A DNA stretch of 64,000 bases from Gracilaria domingensis (GCA_022539475.1 VCMS01000276.1:1-64000); one strand, 5' to 3'. Shown: positions 21,884-33,041, counted from the stretch's first letter. Translations and numbers: made by a program. Notes: generated by a model from the sequence alone, not told the origin.

Positions 21884-22351
21884 AGCCGTTTTGGGGGGAG
21901 GCGGGTATACGAGAAGGGGGAGGGTCGTCCACCTGACTTCTACAAAATGACGTTTGCGGAGACGGAGAGAGAGGATGCGAACGCGTGATGGGCGAGAAAT
22001 GGGTAAATAGCGGGAGTGGTGTGGACTGGGAAGAAGTGATGGGATGATTGAGGTGGGATGAGTTGCGATTGGCATTGCAACATGGGAGAAAATGGAAAGG
22101 CAAACTAGCACGAGTGCAGTTTTGAGAGAGGGTCGCGAAAAAGAGTGAATGGGATGGTGCGGCGAAGTAGAACCTCTACAAAAACTAGGGGACCCAAGAA
22201 CTAAACTGCGCGAGATGGAATTTAATATTCCAAAATTTCTTAATTTTTTGAGTGCCAGCCTCTGCTACCCCCTCGCGCGCCCGAAATAGCCCCAAAACTA
22301 GCTTAGGTTCCAAAGCGAACAGACTATATTCCACTTTGCAGAACACAGACG
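21884..22351. other. Right subterminal region of R
   Basis: No gene is evident. It contains CTACAAAAACTAGGGGACCC (22174) and CCCCAAAACTAGC (22293-22305), which mirror the GCTAGTTTTTGG motif at the left end, then the terminal ACAGACG at 22345-22351. Confidence 0.5.
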
Positions 22352-22353
22352 AT

Positions 22354-22654
22354 GAGCAGACTAGGTCTCTTCCGTGCAGCGGTGGTCACTAACTTTCAGA
22401 ACATTGTTTCTGTATCACAGAAAAGCGCAGAAGCCGTTGTCGCGGAGGCCACGGAGTCGTTCAGCGTAGAACCGATGGACGCAGGTTTCCTCCTTGGGCG
22501 CCTTCACCGCATCCGGGATGCGCTAGTAGCAGAAGATCAGGCCACAATTCAAAGTGCAGAAACGGGTGCGAAACCGAGTCCCGATGAAGATAGAGCGAAC
22601 GATCCTGCAGCTCGCGAAGAGGATAAAATAGCAGCTAGGAAAGAGGCTCAATAG
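22354..22654 (+). pseudogene. Convergent antisense ORF of gypsy A, C-terminal part beyond R
   Basis: MSRLGLFRAAVVTNFQN... encodes about 100 residues, predicted largely helical and Ala/Glu-rich (KSAEAVVAEATESF, RIRDALVAEDQATIQ), ending EDKIAARKEAQ and TAG at 22652-22654. The frame is continuous with LHN at 10990 if R and one AT are removed. It then ends about 150 bp from the converging 3' part of pol, as in elements B and C. It could be read as an independent small ORF because an ATG falls exactly at the junction. Confidence 0.5.
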
Positions 22655-22806
22655 TTCCGGTGACGAGCCTAAATCGAAACGTACGTCTGTAGAACTGGGA
22701 GGATGGCTTGCGGAGAGCAACGGTATGTCCAGTGACCAGCAATGTTATTCAAATAAACAGTTTGATTTTTCGGAAAGCTCGAGAGCTGCCATGCATGTGC
22801 GCGCGC

Positions 22807-23398
22807 TTAGTAACCGATTCGGTAATCAGTAATGCACATAGATCGTGGGCGCCGGCTCTCAAAAAGTCCTAAGTACTTTGAGCACGCCGGGAGCGCAAAT
22901 CGCGTGTTTTCAGCCTCTGAAAGAGCTTCGTTTCCGAGATATCGGGCAAACAAGTAATCGCCGTTTCTGACCGTTTGCGGAGGGGTAATTTCCGCCGCAA
23001 ATATTTTGATTATCCTTGCAAGTAGCCTTTGGCGGTTCAAGGCGCAACCTGCCGTATACGGGCCAAGAGAGCCTGCACGAATGGTGTTGCCGCTCTCCAT
23101 GGCATGGCGCGTCCTTGCTGGGCGCCGCCGCGTGCACTGCGTCCTTACTGGGCGCCACCGCGTGTGCTGCGTCCTTGCTGGGCGCTCCCGTGCGTGCCGC
23201 GCATTGCGGAAAGTGTTGGAAAGCCTTCCAGGTAGCTTCTCCTTCAATGTCCTCCCGAATTCGGGTCAATTTGTTGTAAATCAGTTTTGTTTGATGCTGT
23301 GCGTAGTGTCCCCAAGAGCTGACGCGAAAAGTGGCTCTCTGAGCATCAATTGAATCAGACAAAGAGCGCAGTTGGTATCCCGTCCGGTTGGGGTGCAC
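22807..23398 (-). pseudogene. C-terminal tail of gypsy A pol, possibly chromodomain-like
   Basis: Minus-strand frames between the integrase end (23613) and the convergent ORF contain a three-unit 30-bp tandem repeat (23109-23195, the APSKDAxHA-type peptide repeat). They end in a segment VRNGDYLFARYLGNEALSEA...YLGLF that loosely recalls a chromodomain beta-sheet and C-terminal helix. Elements B and C have clear chromodomains in this position, which motivates the suggestion; on sequence alone it is weak. Confidence 0.3.
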
Positions 23399-23612
23399 TA
23401 CCGTTTTTGAGTTTGTGGGTTCCGAGATGTTCGGCGTCTGTTGCCCCCTTCTTAGGTGGCGATGCGCCCTCGCGGGCGGTCCGCTCGAAATACCTCTTCA
23501 CAAAGTTGTGTGGCAAGTTCCGTCTCGGTTCCCATGTGGGTTTCTTGAAACCAAACCACTTCACGCGTACGAGTTCCTCACCGTCCTCGGTTTCACCGTG
23601 ATCGATAACCTT

Positions 23613-24401
23613 TTATACCATCCATTCCTTTTCCGTTTGGGGGCCAGGTTGGGCCGCGTTTGACCCAGCATGTACAGGTTCTTTGGTGGTAACGGGTACA
23701 CGCGAGGTTGTTTGTGCCGATTGCGGTAATTCTGAACAGACTGCTGATGCTGGTGCTGTTCTATCTTGAGTGGTTGTGTCGGCGGCATTACCCGGGTCCT
23801 CGGAAATAGGAAGGGCATCCGATCCGAGGTTAGAGTCTGTATTATTGGCGGCGGCTTCGCTCTCCTGGGAAACTAAAGAGGGCACCGCAGTCACTCTGTC
23901 AATATTAACGACGTCGTGTAACCCATCGATGTCGAGTGTGACCGTAGTTTCGGTAACCCGGACGACCTTGTACGGTCCTTCCGAAGCCGGTAGCAGTTTC
24001 TTGACGATATCCTCGTACTCAGTAGAGTTTTTCTTCCCAGGTGGAGCGTCCAAGTGAACCATATACCCTTCCTTAAAGGTTGGAGTGTACCGTATCCGCG
24101 AATCAAAGGATGCTTTGTAGCGCTCCTGCGCTTTGCATAATTTGGTGTGGGCTAGCTTGATTAGTTCCAATACGCAGGGTCGTGTTACGCGACGGATCTC
24201 TGCCGTTGTAGGGCGGAGAGATGTCGTTTGCGGGAGGGCTGACGTGGGTTCATCGAGCACAACTCCGGGCGGGTGCCGCGTGAGGGTGAGTTCGAAAGCT
24301 GTGAATCCGGTTGAACGGTGAACGTGCAGGTTGTATCCGTACACCAAAGGTTGGACCAGCTTGTCCCAGTCCTTCCGGTGTTCAGATACATAATGCCGCA
24401 A
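23613..24401 (-). pseudogene. Gypsy A integrase, C-terminal part
   Basis: This frame encodes VYGYNLHVHRSTGFTAFELT and a GPY/F-type module (LLPASEGPYKVVRVTETTVT) followed by a DGLHDVVNIDRV motif, matching the ends of Ty3/gypsy integrases. The preceding catalytic centre region (complement of about 24402-24580: LLTDNGPQF and HPQTNGQAERFN) is present, but other frames are needed to read it, so indels separate it from both neighbours. Confidence 0.75.
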
Positions 24402-24571
24402 GAGCGGGTAGCAAAAACCTTATTAAACCTTTCGGCTTGTCCGTTCGTCTGGGGGTGGTAGGCAGTCGTCAGGGCGTGCGTGATACCGAGATCGGCGACA
24501 AGGGATTCAAAATACTTGGAAACGAACTGTGGGCCGTTGTCGGTGAGAAGATAGGTAGGAATCCCGTAAGG

Positions 24572-25699
24572 TTACACCCAGTTTTTGAGAAAGGCGATTG
24601 CGATATCAGTCGCCTTTGTGTCCGGCAGCGGTATGGCCCTAGTGAGTTTTGTGAGGCGGTCTGTTATCACCAATATGTATTTATTTCTGCGTCCTGTTTT
24701 CGGCGAAGAACTTAATATGTCCATAGCCACGAACTCGAAAGGGGCCGTTGCCGGGAACAACTTCAAGTACTTATGGTTCTTGAAGTGGGTTCCGCGGACT
24801 GCCCGGCAGAGGTTACACCGAGAAACGGTCTCAAACACATGCTGTGACATGAAGGACCAGTAAAAATCCCGACGCAAGGTGTAGTACATCTTGATCGCGC
24901 CTGGGTGTCCCGCCAAACATTGGAAATGAGCCAGTTCGAGAAATCTTTCCCGTAGGGACTCCGGTACCACTCTCTGTAGGGCTCCGTCAATCAGCGAGAT
25001 TCTGCACAGTATCCCGGAACGGTTGTAGTCAAACTGGGACTTAGGATCTTCGATGGATTCGGCTTTTGCATTGCAGAAGGGATCTTTCGCCTGAGCGGCA
25101 AGGAAGTCCTCAACCGTTATCAGGATGACGTCCGGTTGTTCTGCGATGGTTATGAATACATGTAGCGGCTCCCCGTCGTCAGTGATTGTAGGCCAGTTGA
25201 TCAAGGCGTCCTCTATGATTTCTTCGTTCACAAGTGCATCCGCGACGGCGTATTCCGTGTCGGTATCTGTCTCATGCACAAGTAGGCACGGAACCTCATC
25301 CTCCAAAGGCGTTTCGTCTTCTCCGTCCGTTGGCATCCGCGAAACTGCATCGGCAGGGAGATGCTTAATACCGGGTCGGTATTGCACCTCGAAGTCGAAT
25401 TCGGCAAGGCGTAGGCGCCATCTTGCGAGCTTTCCCGTAGCATCGGTTATATTGAGGAGCCAACGCAAAGCGTTGTGATCTGTTCGAATTCGAACAATAA
25501 ACCTTTGCCCTTCTAGGTATGGCCTCAGGAGCAGCATGCTCCATACTATGGCAACACATTCCCGTTCAGAGGTACTGTAGTTCCTTTCTGGGACGGTCAG
25601 CGAACAGCTCCAATACCCGATCGGGCGGTAATCTTTCTCATTTTCTTGCTGCTGAAGCAGAGTACATCCGATCTGACGGTGGCAAGCATCCGTCTCCAA
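24572..25699 (-). pseudogene. Gypsy A RNase H and integrase N-terminal part
   Basis: METDACHRQIGCTLLQQQ begins the RNase H domain (Asp retained), followed by YWSCSLTVPERNYSTSEREC and RTDHNALRWLL. The integrase HHCC zinc module (HFQCLAGHPG...CNLC) and the first catalytic Asp (FVAMDILSSSP) follow. The frame ends at LKNWV, where an indel leads into the remaining integrase. The linker is acidic. Confidence 0.8.
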
Positions 25700-26934
25700 G
25701 ATGTAGGGCTTTCCGGAATTCGGTAGAGAAAGGATTGGAGGTGTGGTGAGCTCTTCCTCAGCTCTTCGAAAGCGTCCATATCCTCTTCCGAGAACGATTC
25801 GAGGTCGATAGGTCGGTCCTTCTCAAGCTTCCGGTTCAGAGGGTAGACGATCCTTGCAAAGTTCGGTAAGAAGCGTCTGTAGACATTGCAGAGGCCTAGG
25901 AACGCCCGAAGTTGGGTCTGTGTCCGTGGCGGTTTATCTTTTGTCACAGCGTCGCAGGTCTTTGACGCCACCTGAAGGTTCCATGGTGGGATCACATGTC
26001 CCAAATAATCAACTGCTGACTGGAAGAAGAAGCATTTTCTCAACTTCAGTGTTATTTCAGCTTCTCGGAGTAGATCAAGTACCTTAGCTAGGTGTCGGTA
26101 GTGATCCATTACGGAGCTCGAGTAGATTAAGACATTGTCGAGATGTACTATAGCAAATTGCCAACGAATCTTATTCAGAATGACATCTATAGCTCTTTGA
26201 AACGTCGCAGGGGCATTTTTCAAGCCAAATGGCATCCCAATAAAGCGGTAGAGACCCACATGGAAGGTGAAAGTAGTTTTGTCTTTATCAGGCTTGTATA
26301 TTTCCACTTGCCAATACCCAGAGTTGCCGTCAAGGGTAGAAAACACTTATGCGTCTCCCAGGGAATCAATGCATTCATCCATCTGTGGTATCGGGTAAGA
26401 GTCACGAACTGTAACGGCGTTAAGCTTTCTGTAATCGATGTAGAAGCGCCAAGAGCCATCTTCTTACAGGGCGATGACCACACGACTAGCCCATTCTGCC
26501 GACGACGTTTCAATTACTCCTTCCGTCAACATCTTTGTGACCTGCTCCTTCTCCCATTCTCGGCCTTTCTCACCGGATCGGTAGGGGGCTTGGTGCACCG
26601 GGTGGGCATCAGGATCCAGTTCAATCCGATATTTTGCCGCCGAGATTGTTCCTACGTGTTCGTTTCATATCTCAGCGTACTCGGAAAGGAGCTGAATGAT
26701 CGTATTCCGTTGCGGCTCGTTCTCTTCACCGATTTGTACTGTCGATGTCCAGTCCGTTTCCGTTGACTCACTCTCGTGTTTTGTATCCCCCTTCTTAGGG
26801 TTTTCGACGTTCTCGTCGACTTGCTGCGGGTCTAAGTTCGTGACGGACAAGAGAGCGGCTGGGGCTGGTTGAGCTTCGGCGCCTACTGTGTTTATCGATA
26901 AATGTGTGGGTCGTTCACTCATGTTGGCGAACAA
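25597..26934 (-). pseudogene. Gypsy A reverse transcriptase
   Basis: The palm and thumb are readable in one frame from 26346 (MFSTLDGNSGYWQVEIY; FIGMPFGLKNAPATFQRAID). Upstream parts (about 26350-26660) lie in the same region with stops. The catalytic box normally written Y-x-D-D is HLDN here (IVHLDNVLIYS), so the polymerase could not work. LGLCNVYRRFLPNFA marks the connection. An N-terminal linker ORF (26934-26665) precedes it. Confidence 0.8.
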
Positions 26935-27745
26935 TTACGTAGAACGGCTGGTTCGGAAGGACTTCCATTATACCATTAGCCAGCAGTTGTAGGTTCCGGC
27001 GAACGGTATCAATCTTGTTTTGCAAGTAAGCCATTTTGCATGTACCGGTTTGAACCAAGACTGCCGTTTCGGACATAGGAGGGAGTGTGATCACGCGGGC
27101 CACGCGGAGCATCTGCGATACCGTAGACCGGGCCACGCGGGGCTTCTGTGATACCGTATGTCTCGGGATGCGGGCAGGGATAGAAGTCCCGTCACGAAAA
27201 TCTTTGCAGGCATCGAGAATAGCCACGAGTAGTGAGTTGTAGACCGAAATTTTCCGCTCCCCGGGGTAGATCGCCTTCACGTAACGGTCTATAAAGGACG
27301 TGCCCAAGATACAATCCAGAGCCAGATTGGAAGATATAAGGAACCGAAGGCGGACCTTCAAGTTACCGAGTCGGAAATCCAACGGTATTACGCCGAGGAT
27401 ATTCATCGAGCGGTTGGAGGCATCCAACACACGGGGGGCTGTTATGGGTAACAGTCTCGATTCCCACCCGGGTGATAATGCACGAGTGTGTATCAAGTTT
27501 GGAGATGCTCCGGTGTCCACGAAACTTGTAACAATCCGAGTAAGGCGCGGTTTGTGATAGAGGGCTGTCAGGACTTTGTAGTTCTGACTTCGAAATAAGT
27601 AGACCGGCTCGGAAGTGTCGATATCACAGTTCAACATTTCATGATGGAGTCCTTGTTCCGCAACGGCATTCCGTTCAACGGTTGGAAGTCCATTGAGGCT
27701 GTCATCAGTGACAGGGCGCGTCGCCTCTACGCGTCCTGTTGAGCG
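26915..27745 (-). pseudogene. Gypsy A aspartic protease
   Basis: The frame contains the retropepsin motif SFVDTGASPNLIH, and later LDCILGTSFIDRYVKAI, the I-L-G block that closes the fold. It is offset by -1 from gag, and the pol frame is open from the gag end (KRSTGRVEATRPV...) into the protease. The catalytic D-T-G is intact. Confidence 0.75.
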
Positions 27746-29741
27746 TTTTCCTCTTCGTCAAGATGATGGGTTGGGTCTTCGTCCAGTATAAAGGCCGAAC
27801 GACGGGGACTTCTATTGGCTGGTTGAGGACTCCCGGGGACCGGAGCGTTATTGTCGGCGCGACTTCCCTGGCTACCGACATTACTAGGGCGACTTCCTTG
27901 GCATCCAGTAAATGGCATCCCACGGCGGAAATAACTTTCATCAACCCGGTGGGAGTAGTTCTGCTCACGTTGCAGGAGCAACTTGTTCCGGATCTCGGCA
28001 GGCATCTACTCGCAACAAGGGCGGGTAGTTGAGAAGCATAGACGACACGCTGGGTTCCGGTTCGGTTCGAAGGATTGTCGTGGCGTCTGGTATGCCGAGT
28101 ACAGGGTTGAAGGTATTTTACTCTGATTCATCTGAGAAGGTGAGGCGGTACTAGTCGTCGGTATCGATGGGAAGAAGACGCTCGGCGAGGGCAACATTGC
28201 AAGGGCCTCTCGAGCCTGGTCTTCGACTAACGCAGACTCCGTACTAGTATCCGCTTCGGTAAGGAGAGCTCTAGTACGTGACTTGCGTGCGTCACCGGCC
28301 TTCTCGACCGTAGAGTAAACTTTCTTTCCACCACGGTGAGTATCTTTTAAGCCTTCGGCAAACAGCACCAACTGCCTGAATCCGATTTTCGGGTGCGTCG
28401 CGGAATGATTGCGGACCGAGGCGCGGATCGCAGGTAGCAGACCTTTCACGAATAAAGCCTTCAAACGCGAATCAGTGAACATCTTACCGCAGCGGAGATT
28501 CTTCTTCCACAAGCGGTCGGCGAGTTCAGTTTCCGTAATTCAGGAACTCTGCCGATAAGTGGTGATATCGTGGTACGCTTCCGCGATAACTTCATCGGTA
28601 GCATACGTCTCCAGGAGATAGTTCACGACCTCCGGATAAGATCGTAGAAGCTCATTGTCTTCATCCGAATCTACGGCTCCTGACTCGCCCGAAATACGGT
28701 TCTTGACGAGCTCTCAAGAGGAGCCGGATGTAAAGAACTGAAAGAGCCAGACGGCGGCTCCTTCATGAATGCCGTTCTAGTTGCATGCGATTTTAAACGC
28801 ACTGAGTAACTTGAGAACAGTGATCGGATCATTCCCACTGAACTTCTCGGAAATCTGCAATCCCATCTGCTTAGCGGGTTTCGCAACTGTCCGGGCCACT
28901 CTGGCATTGTACTTTCCCGAACGGTTCATCAAGCGGTAGGTCTTAAAGCTTAAGACCTTGGCGAACTCCCGATTGTTCGGTTTTATTCGCCGGATACGAG
29001 AGACATCATATTCGTCTTCGCTGTCGCTGGATTGACTCGTATCAGAGCCAGAGTTCTCCGATTCGGAATCGGAGTCGGAGTTTCCATAACGAGAATAGCG
29101 AGCTCTCGACGCTTCCTGTTTGGGCTGTTCCTTTCGTAACGCTTCTTTTTCTCCGCGTCCGGAATGACGTTCGACGTGCCTCGCGCAGTCTCCCTACTGC
29201 GGAGGAGACCATCCGGATTCGGTACCTGAACTGGCTCGGAGTTCAACGTGCCCCACACAAGTTCTTGATTGTGGAGGAGGCCGACCGAGTTCGGGTTCAC
29301 CCGAGATGGTAAGGGGTTCGACGTGCCTCTAATGGTATCTGCTTCATTAAGGAGCCCTTCCGTTCTCAGATTTCGAGCGACGTTGGACGTGCCCACCACG
29401 ATTTGCCCATCACGGGGGAGGCCGCTCGCATTAAATACTTCATCCCTTAAGGGTTCGGCGAGAGTTGCCCTGTCGGGGTGACTAAGTTGCTGCACCACTT
29501 CCCTCGCGGGTTGAGGTTGAGGGTATGTTCCGGCAGGCAGTATGCGATGCTTGCGGAGTTGATTCCCGACTTCACTTTCCACAGTTTCAACTACCGCTTT
29601 GGTTACAACCGAAGCATTCCGAAGACGGGTCGACACAGTTTCCACGATCACAGGGAGCTGCGTTTCAATACCGGACCGGAGTCGTTGTCCAAGGACGCTA
29701 TCAACCTGAACAAGCACACGATTAGAGAGTTCCTCCGTCAA
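27727..29741 (-). pseudogene. Gypsy A gag, several frameshifts
   Basis: The gene starts at 29741 (MTEELSNRVLVQVDSV) with helical and Pro/Asn-rich segments. It continues in other frames (about 28907-28671 and 28512-28006, including LKALFVKGLLPAIRASVRNH) to a C-terminal piece ending at 27727. A zinc-knuckle remnant (CRLCFSTTRPC) lacks the proper C-x2-C-x4-H-x4-C spacing that element C retains. Capsid-like helices can be matched to those of B and C only in general character. Confidence 0.6.
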
Positions 29742-30169
29742 CCAGCTCTCTAACTGGGGAAGGAGGGAGGCAAAATCCGAGACGGTTGTGCGTCTAGCAT
29801 AGCAGATATTGCCGATTCTGGGCCACGAGCGTGCACACGAGGTGCTGACCCAGGGTCTCTTCTTCCAACTTCCGGGTCCAAATGTGCTTCTCCGGTGCGG
29901 CGGAGCAAGCGCTCCCGGTTATCCACTTGTGGCATGAGTCCACGCGGCTCACTGCGGCTACTGTTCGACCGCGAAGGCGGCAGAGAGAGCGCAGTTAGGT
30001 CCGCCTCAGCTCGTCGAGTACTGTCACGAGCCGAAACGGACTTGGACGAGCGAGCTCGTCAAGCCGAGAGGACTTCGACTTCGAAGACATAAGCGGTTAC
30101 GCGGCTTATAGGCTACACCTTACTTCCGATACGGCGAATACGGGTCGGGTCAGTTCTTCCACGAGAAAC
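29742..30169 (-). other. Leader of gypsy A between PBS and gag
   Basis: About 430 bp with minus-strand frames rich in Arg/Ser that are not clearly separate genes. It may include an upstream gag extension, since Arg/Ser-rich segments (GSAPRVHARGPES) resemble the Arg/Pro-rich gag N termini of B and C. Confidence 0.3.
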
Positions 30170-30189
30170 CGTTCTAAGTCGAGAGACCA
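30170..30189 (-). other. Primer-binding-site-like sequence of gypsy A
   Basis: The minus strand reads TGGTCTCTCGACTTAGAACG two bases after the 5' LTR end. It starts with TGG, as expected for pairing with a tRNA CCA end, and it closely resembles the PBS of element C (55351-55370). I could not match it to a named tRNA. Confidence 0.65.
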
Positions 30190-30191
30190 GT

Positions 30192-30740
30192 TGTGAGATA
30201 ATACGCGCAGGCGTCTACTCAATGAATATGTCCGGGAACGGTGGTGTGGATTGGCGACACACAGGGCGTAAGGCCGTCTCAGCTGCCGAGCCGGAAAAGG
30301 CGGTCGTTGAAGGTGCGGAGTAGCTCACGGCACTCCGTGGTGAAACCGAGTACGGAGACACGTGCAGTCCAAGATGGTACCACACGCCTAAGAAGAGAGC
30401 CGGTGCAACGGTAATGATATCGCTGCTGAACAGCCTGTACAGGTCTTAGACAAGCTGAGTTCCTACTACGACTTAGAATCCGAGCCATGTGAAACAAGAC
30501 GAAGAATCTAGTAGGAAGCACCTTGGTTTACTGTCTTGGGGGCTAGCGCCGACCTGGCGAAAATAAATATCTAGTCTGGTGCCACCACACACGTGTACGG
30601 CTTACCAACTACGGGGCACTAGTTGCCACCGGCATAGACGTGGACTACTACTACTACTATGTCTACTAAAACAACAGCATCCGAACAGCCGGTTTGCCTA
30701 CAGTACCACCAGTGCAACCGTCATGGCTCAGTATCTTACA
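30192..30740 (-). repeat. 5' LTR of gypsy A
   Basis: This is a 549-bp LTR starting TGTGAGATA and ending TTACA on the plus strand (TG...CA in either direction). It pairs with 8455-9003, with about 23 mismatches by eye. The outer flank CTACC matches the left flank. Confidence 0.9.
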
Positions 30741-31534
30741 CTACCACAAATGTTGAAAGAGTGTGGCCCACTCCGAAACGTATCAGAATTTAGAGTTGGG
30801 CGCGTGGCGGGCGCCATGGTGGATATGAGGAGGTCTTCACAACGACAAGAAGCGAATCTTTTCCACAAAACACACACGTTGTTAGCTCTGCGCATGTTGA
30901 GTGGTGGCTTTGGGGTTGAGATGGAATCAACGACAGCACCGGGGGTCCTCGCTTCCCCACAATCGCGACACAGCTCGCTCCAGTCCACTGAATCTCTTGG
31001 TCAGAGACCAATAACCTTCTTTGATGAGTCTGCTGATGCTCAGTCATCCGAGGAGTTGGGTACCAAATTGTTGTTTCAGGAAAGAAGGAAAGTGGTTGGT
31101 GGGGCTGAGAGAGAGGCGTACATTGAGGAATACACCAGAGGGTTGCTTCCAATAACATGCTATGATATTCAAGTGGATCAGATAGCGATGTTTATTTCCG
31201 CGACAATTTCAGACCACAGCAGCTCATTGAAACCTGAATCCCATGCTGAGCTGCAACGGCGCAGAGGACAGGAAGTACACAGGGCAAGACAACGGTGCTG
31301 GATAGCCGCAGAATTTGAATCGAGTAGCTCAACTTCCTCGCAGCAATCTAGGTCTCGACAAACAAAATTCAAGGTTTTTTATGGCTGTATTGACGAGATT
31401 TGGGAAGCCAAAGTATCATATCTGGAGCCGGGTAAGCAGCTTGTGCATCAGAAACAGCTACGGCTCATTGGTGTCAACTGGCTCTATGGCCTGCGTCTTG
31501 ACACGAATGCTGGACTTCCGTACACGCATCTTTA
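30741..31534 (+). pseudogene. E1 transposase, C-terminal part beyond gypsy A
   Basis: The frame resumes at the second CTACC copy: LPQMLKECGPLRNVSEFR... corresponds to the H-x-LHLP...CGP...F...R-x-x-G-x-M block of Plavaka-type transposases. It continues for about 260 codons through a Ser/Gln-rich stretch to LDTNAGLPYTHL and a TAA at 31532-31534. Removing 22,291 bp (A plus one TSD) keeps this frame with 7149-8449, which strongly supports one original gene. Confidence 0.75.
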
Positions 31535-33041
31535 AGGCGCAAATCGACGATCAACGCTACAAAACACTCGAAGGAGTGTCGAAGATATATCGTGCGTTAA
31601 GCGACTTGTTGGGTATTTGGATTTCAACGAGCGACGCACTATTTTGGACCCTATGTACCAGTATTTATGTGGTTCTCGTGAAGCTCGAATGTTGTTGGAA
31701 GGGCTCCCGTGAGGGTGTGACAGGTTGGAAGTGCAGACATTCGGTGTATTGTTGGGTACGGAGAAGGAACTTCGCTGGCTCAAGAAGAAACGAGGACACA
31801 TGCCCAAGATTATACATGACCAGAAATGAAGTCACACATTTGACGAATCTAGTGACAAGCAGCGCAGCCAGTGCATTCGTGACTGTCACCTAGTAAATTA
31901 CAATCCGAAATCCATTTCACGTATACGTAGCAAAGACGCAGAATAATAACACTTCATGAATTTTTATTGGTGCGAACAAGAACAATTAAAGCCTTTGATT
32001 GGCTAAACTTGACACAGAACAGAATATCTTCGGGGTGTCATGTACACATCATTTTTCATATCCTTTGGGCCATCCATAGAGCATCTGATGCGCATCTTCT
32101 CGCGCATCTAAAGAGCATACTTTGGGTATCTATGAAACATCAAATTTACATCAAAAGCGCATCTTTTGCGTGCATCATGTGCGAATCTTTGGCTTATTTT
32201 TTGAGCATCTTTCGGATGTCCATACAGTAGCGGAAGACACCTAATATTCAATAGAAAACATAATTTGCAGTGCGCGTCTTTCGGGCATCCCTGGCGTATC
32301 AAATTGTCTCTCTGGGCTGCTTTGCTACTTGTGCGCTTAAATGGAGACTGTCGTTTCACTCTTCGTCGTTGCCTGGCAAACAACGGCAACGTTTCGTTCA
32401 AGAACAAAGATCTTGGAATGCTCAGAGCGACAACGAATTCATGTTCTGAAATATGAGGAGATGCTGCCTCGCAATTTCTTCTATTACTGGACGTTTCAAG
32501 CTTATTCTTTGGTATTTATTGGTACATGTGTACTTCGTTTTGCGTGTGTGAGTCGTTTTAACTTTTGTGGCTAGAACGAATACAAGCAGTACCACAAACG
32601 CGGTGGCAAGAAAGAGAAAGCGGTCGTTATTTTCCATGGAGCACGGTTGATAAGGCGAAGAGGTTTATTGCGTCGAAGAGCATTAACGGTGGCGGAGCTT
32701 GCAAGCCATTTGCGCATCTTTATGCGAGATAAACGTGAACATGCTTTTTGTTTACATGTAAAGAACGTTTGGGAAACTGTTTCGGGGTCGACAGACGCGA
32801 AACAGTTTCCCAAACGTCGGGCAACTTACGATCAGGTTGGCGCCCCCTGATTGGCTCACTTGATGGGAAAGTCAGGGTAGTGTTAATTCTGGGACGAACC
32901 CATTCGTTCACGACCGAATCACAAACGCAGTTTTGGACGAGAGGGGTCGCATACTATATTTTTGGAGGACCAAAGATAAGGGGTACCGCACACTGTACCC
33001 CTTAAAAATTTCCGGGGTTAATTTAGAACCTATCACACAAT
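31535..33041. other. Region without a supportable gene
   Basis: AT-richer sequence. From about 32050 to 32310 the words GCATCTTT, GCGCATCT and GAGCATC recur many times as a degenerate short repeat. Short ORFs overlap without recognisable domains. A perfect hairpin lies at 32765-32817. The right terminus of E1 may be in here but is not evident. Confidence 0.4.
32765..32817. repeat. Perfect 20-bp inverted repeat
   Basis: ACGTTTGGGAAACTGTTTCG at 32765-32784 is exactly complemented at 32798-32817 around a 13-nt loop. No poly-T tract follows. The function is unknown; it might be a transposon end pair or a small foldback. Confidence 0.85.

Larger units (their letters stand above)
10993..22351 (+). 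mobile_element. Plavaka/CACTA-like DNA transposon R, 11.36 kb, with captured genes
   Basis: The left terminus CGTCTGTCTCTTGCA (10993-11007) pairs with the complement of 22337-22351, matching at 12 of 15 positions, with flanking AT on both sides (10991-10992, 22352-22353). Inside both ends a GCTAGTTTT motif occurs (11011; complement at about 22296-22305). Removing the element restores an open frame in the antisense gene of A, an independent check on both ends. Contents in order: subterminal repeats and hairpins, the transposase (13477-16485), a foldback element, an unknown 372-aa ORF, a ketopantoate-reductase-like gene, an epimerase fragment, and a coiled-coil ORF. Confidence 0.7.
8455..30740 (-). 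mobile_element. Ty3/gypsy LTR retrotransposon A (interrupted by transposon R)
   Basis: Two 549-bp LTRs (8455-9003 and 30192-30740) flank the element, and a 5-bp duplication CTACC lies immediately outside (8450-8454, 30741-30745). Coding order on the minus strand is gag, protease, RT, RNase H, integrase, and a possible chromodomain-like tail, with a convergent plus-strand gene next to the 3' LTR. Transposon R adds 11,361 bp including its duplication, leaving about 10.9 kb of A itself. LTRs differ at about 23 positions by eye. Multiple frameshifts and an altered RT active site mean that it is dead. Confidence 0.9.
4968..31534 (+). mobile_element. CACTA/Plavaka-like DNA transposon E1 (split by gypsy A)
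   Basis: E1 is defined by a Transposase_21/Plavaka-like transposase on the plus strand (about 6152-8449, continuing at 30746-31534) and a divergently transcribed accessory frame (5876-4968). Gypsy element A sits inside the transposase with a CTACC duplication. Termini of E1 were not identified, so the limits given are those of its genes only; the true element extends further on at least one side. Confidence 0.65.

Noticed and set aside
21204-22111. Long minus-strand ORFs opposite the coiled-coil gene
   Set aside because: They are Pro/Ser/His-rich mirror translations of a G-rich plus strand and have no domain content.
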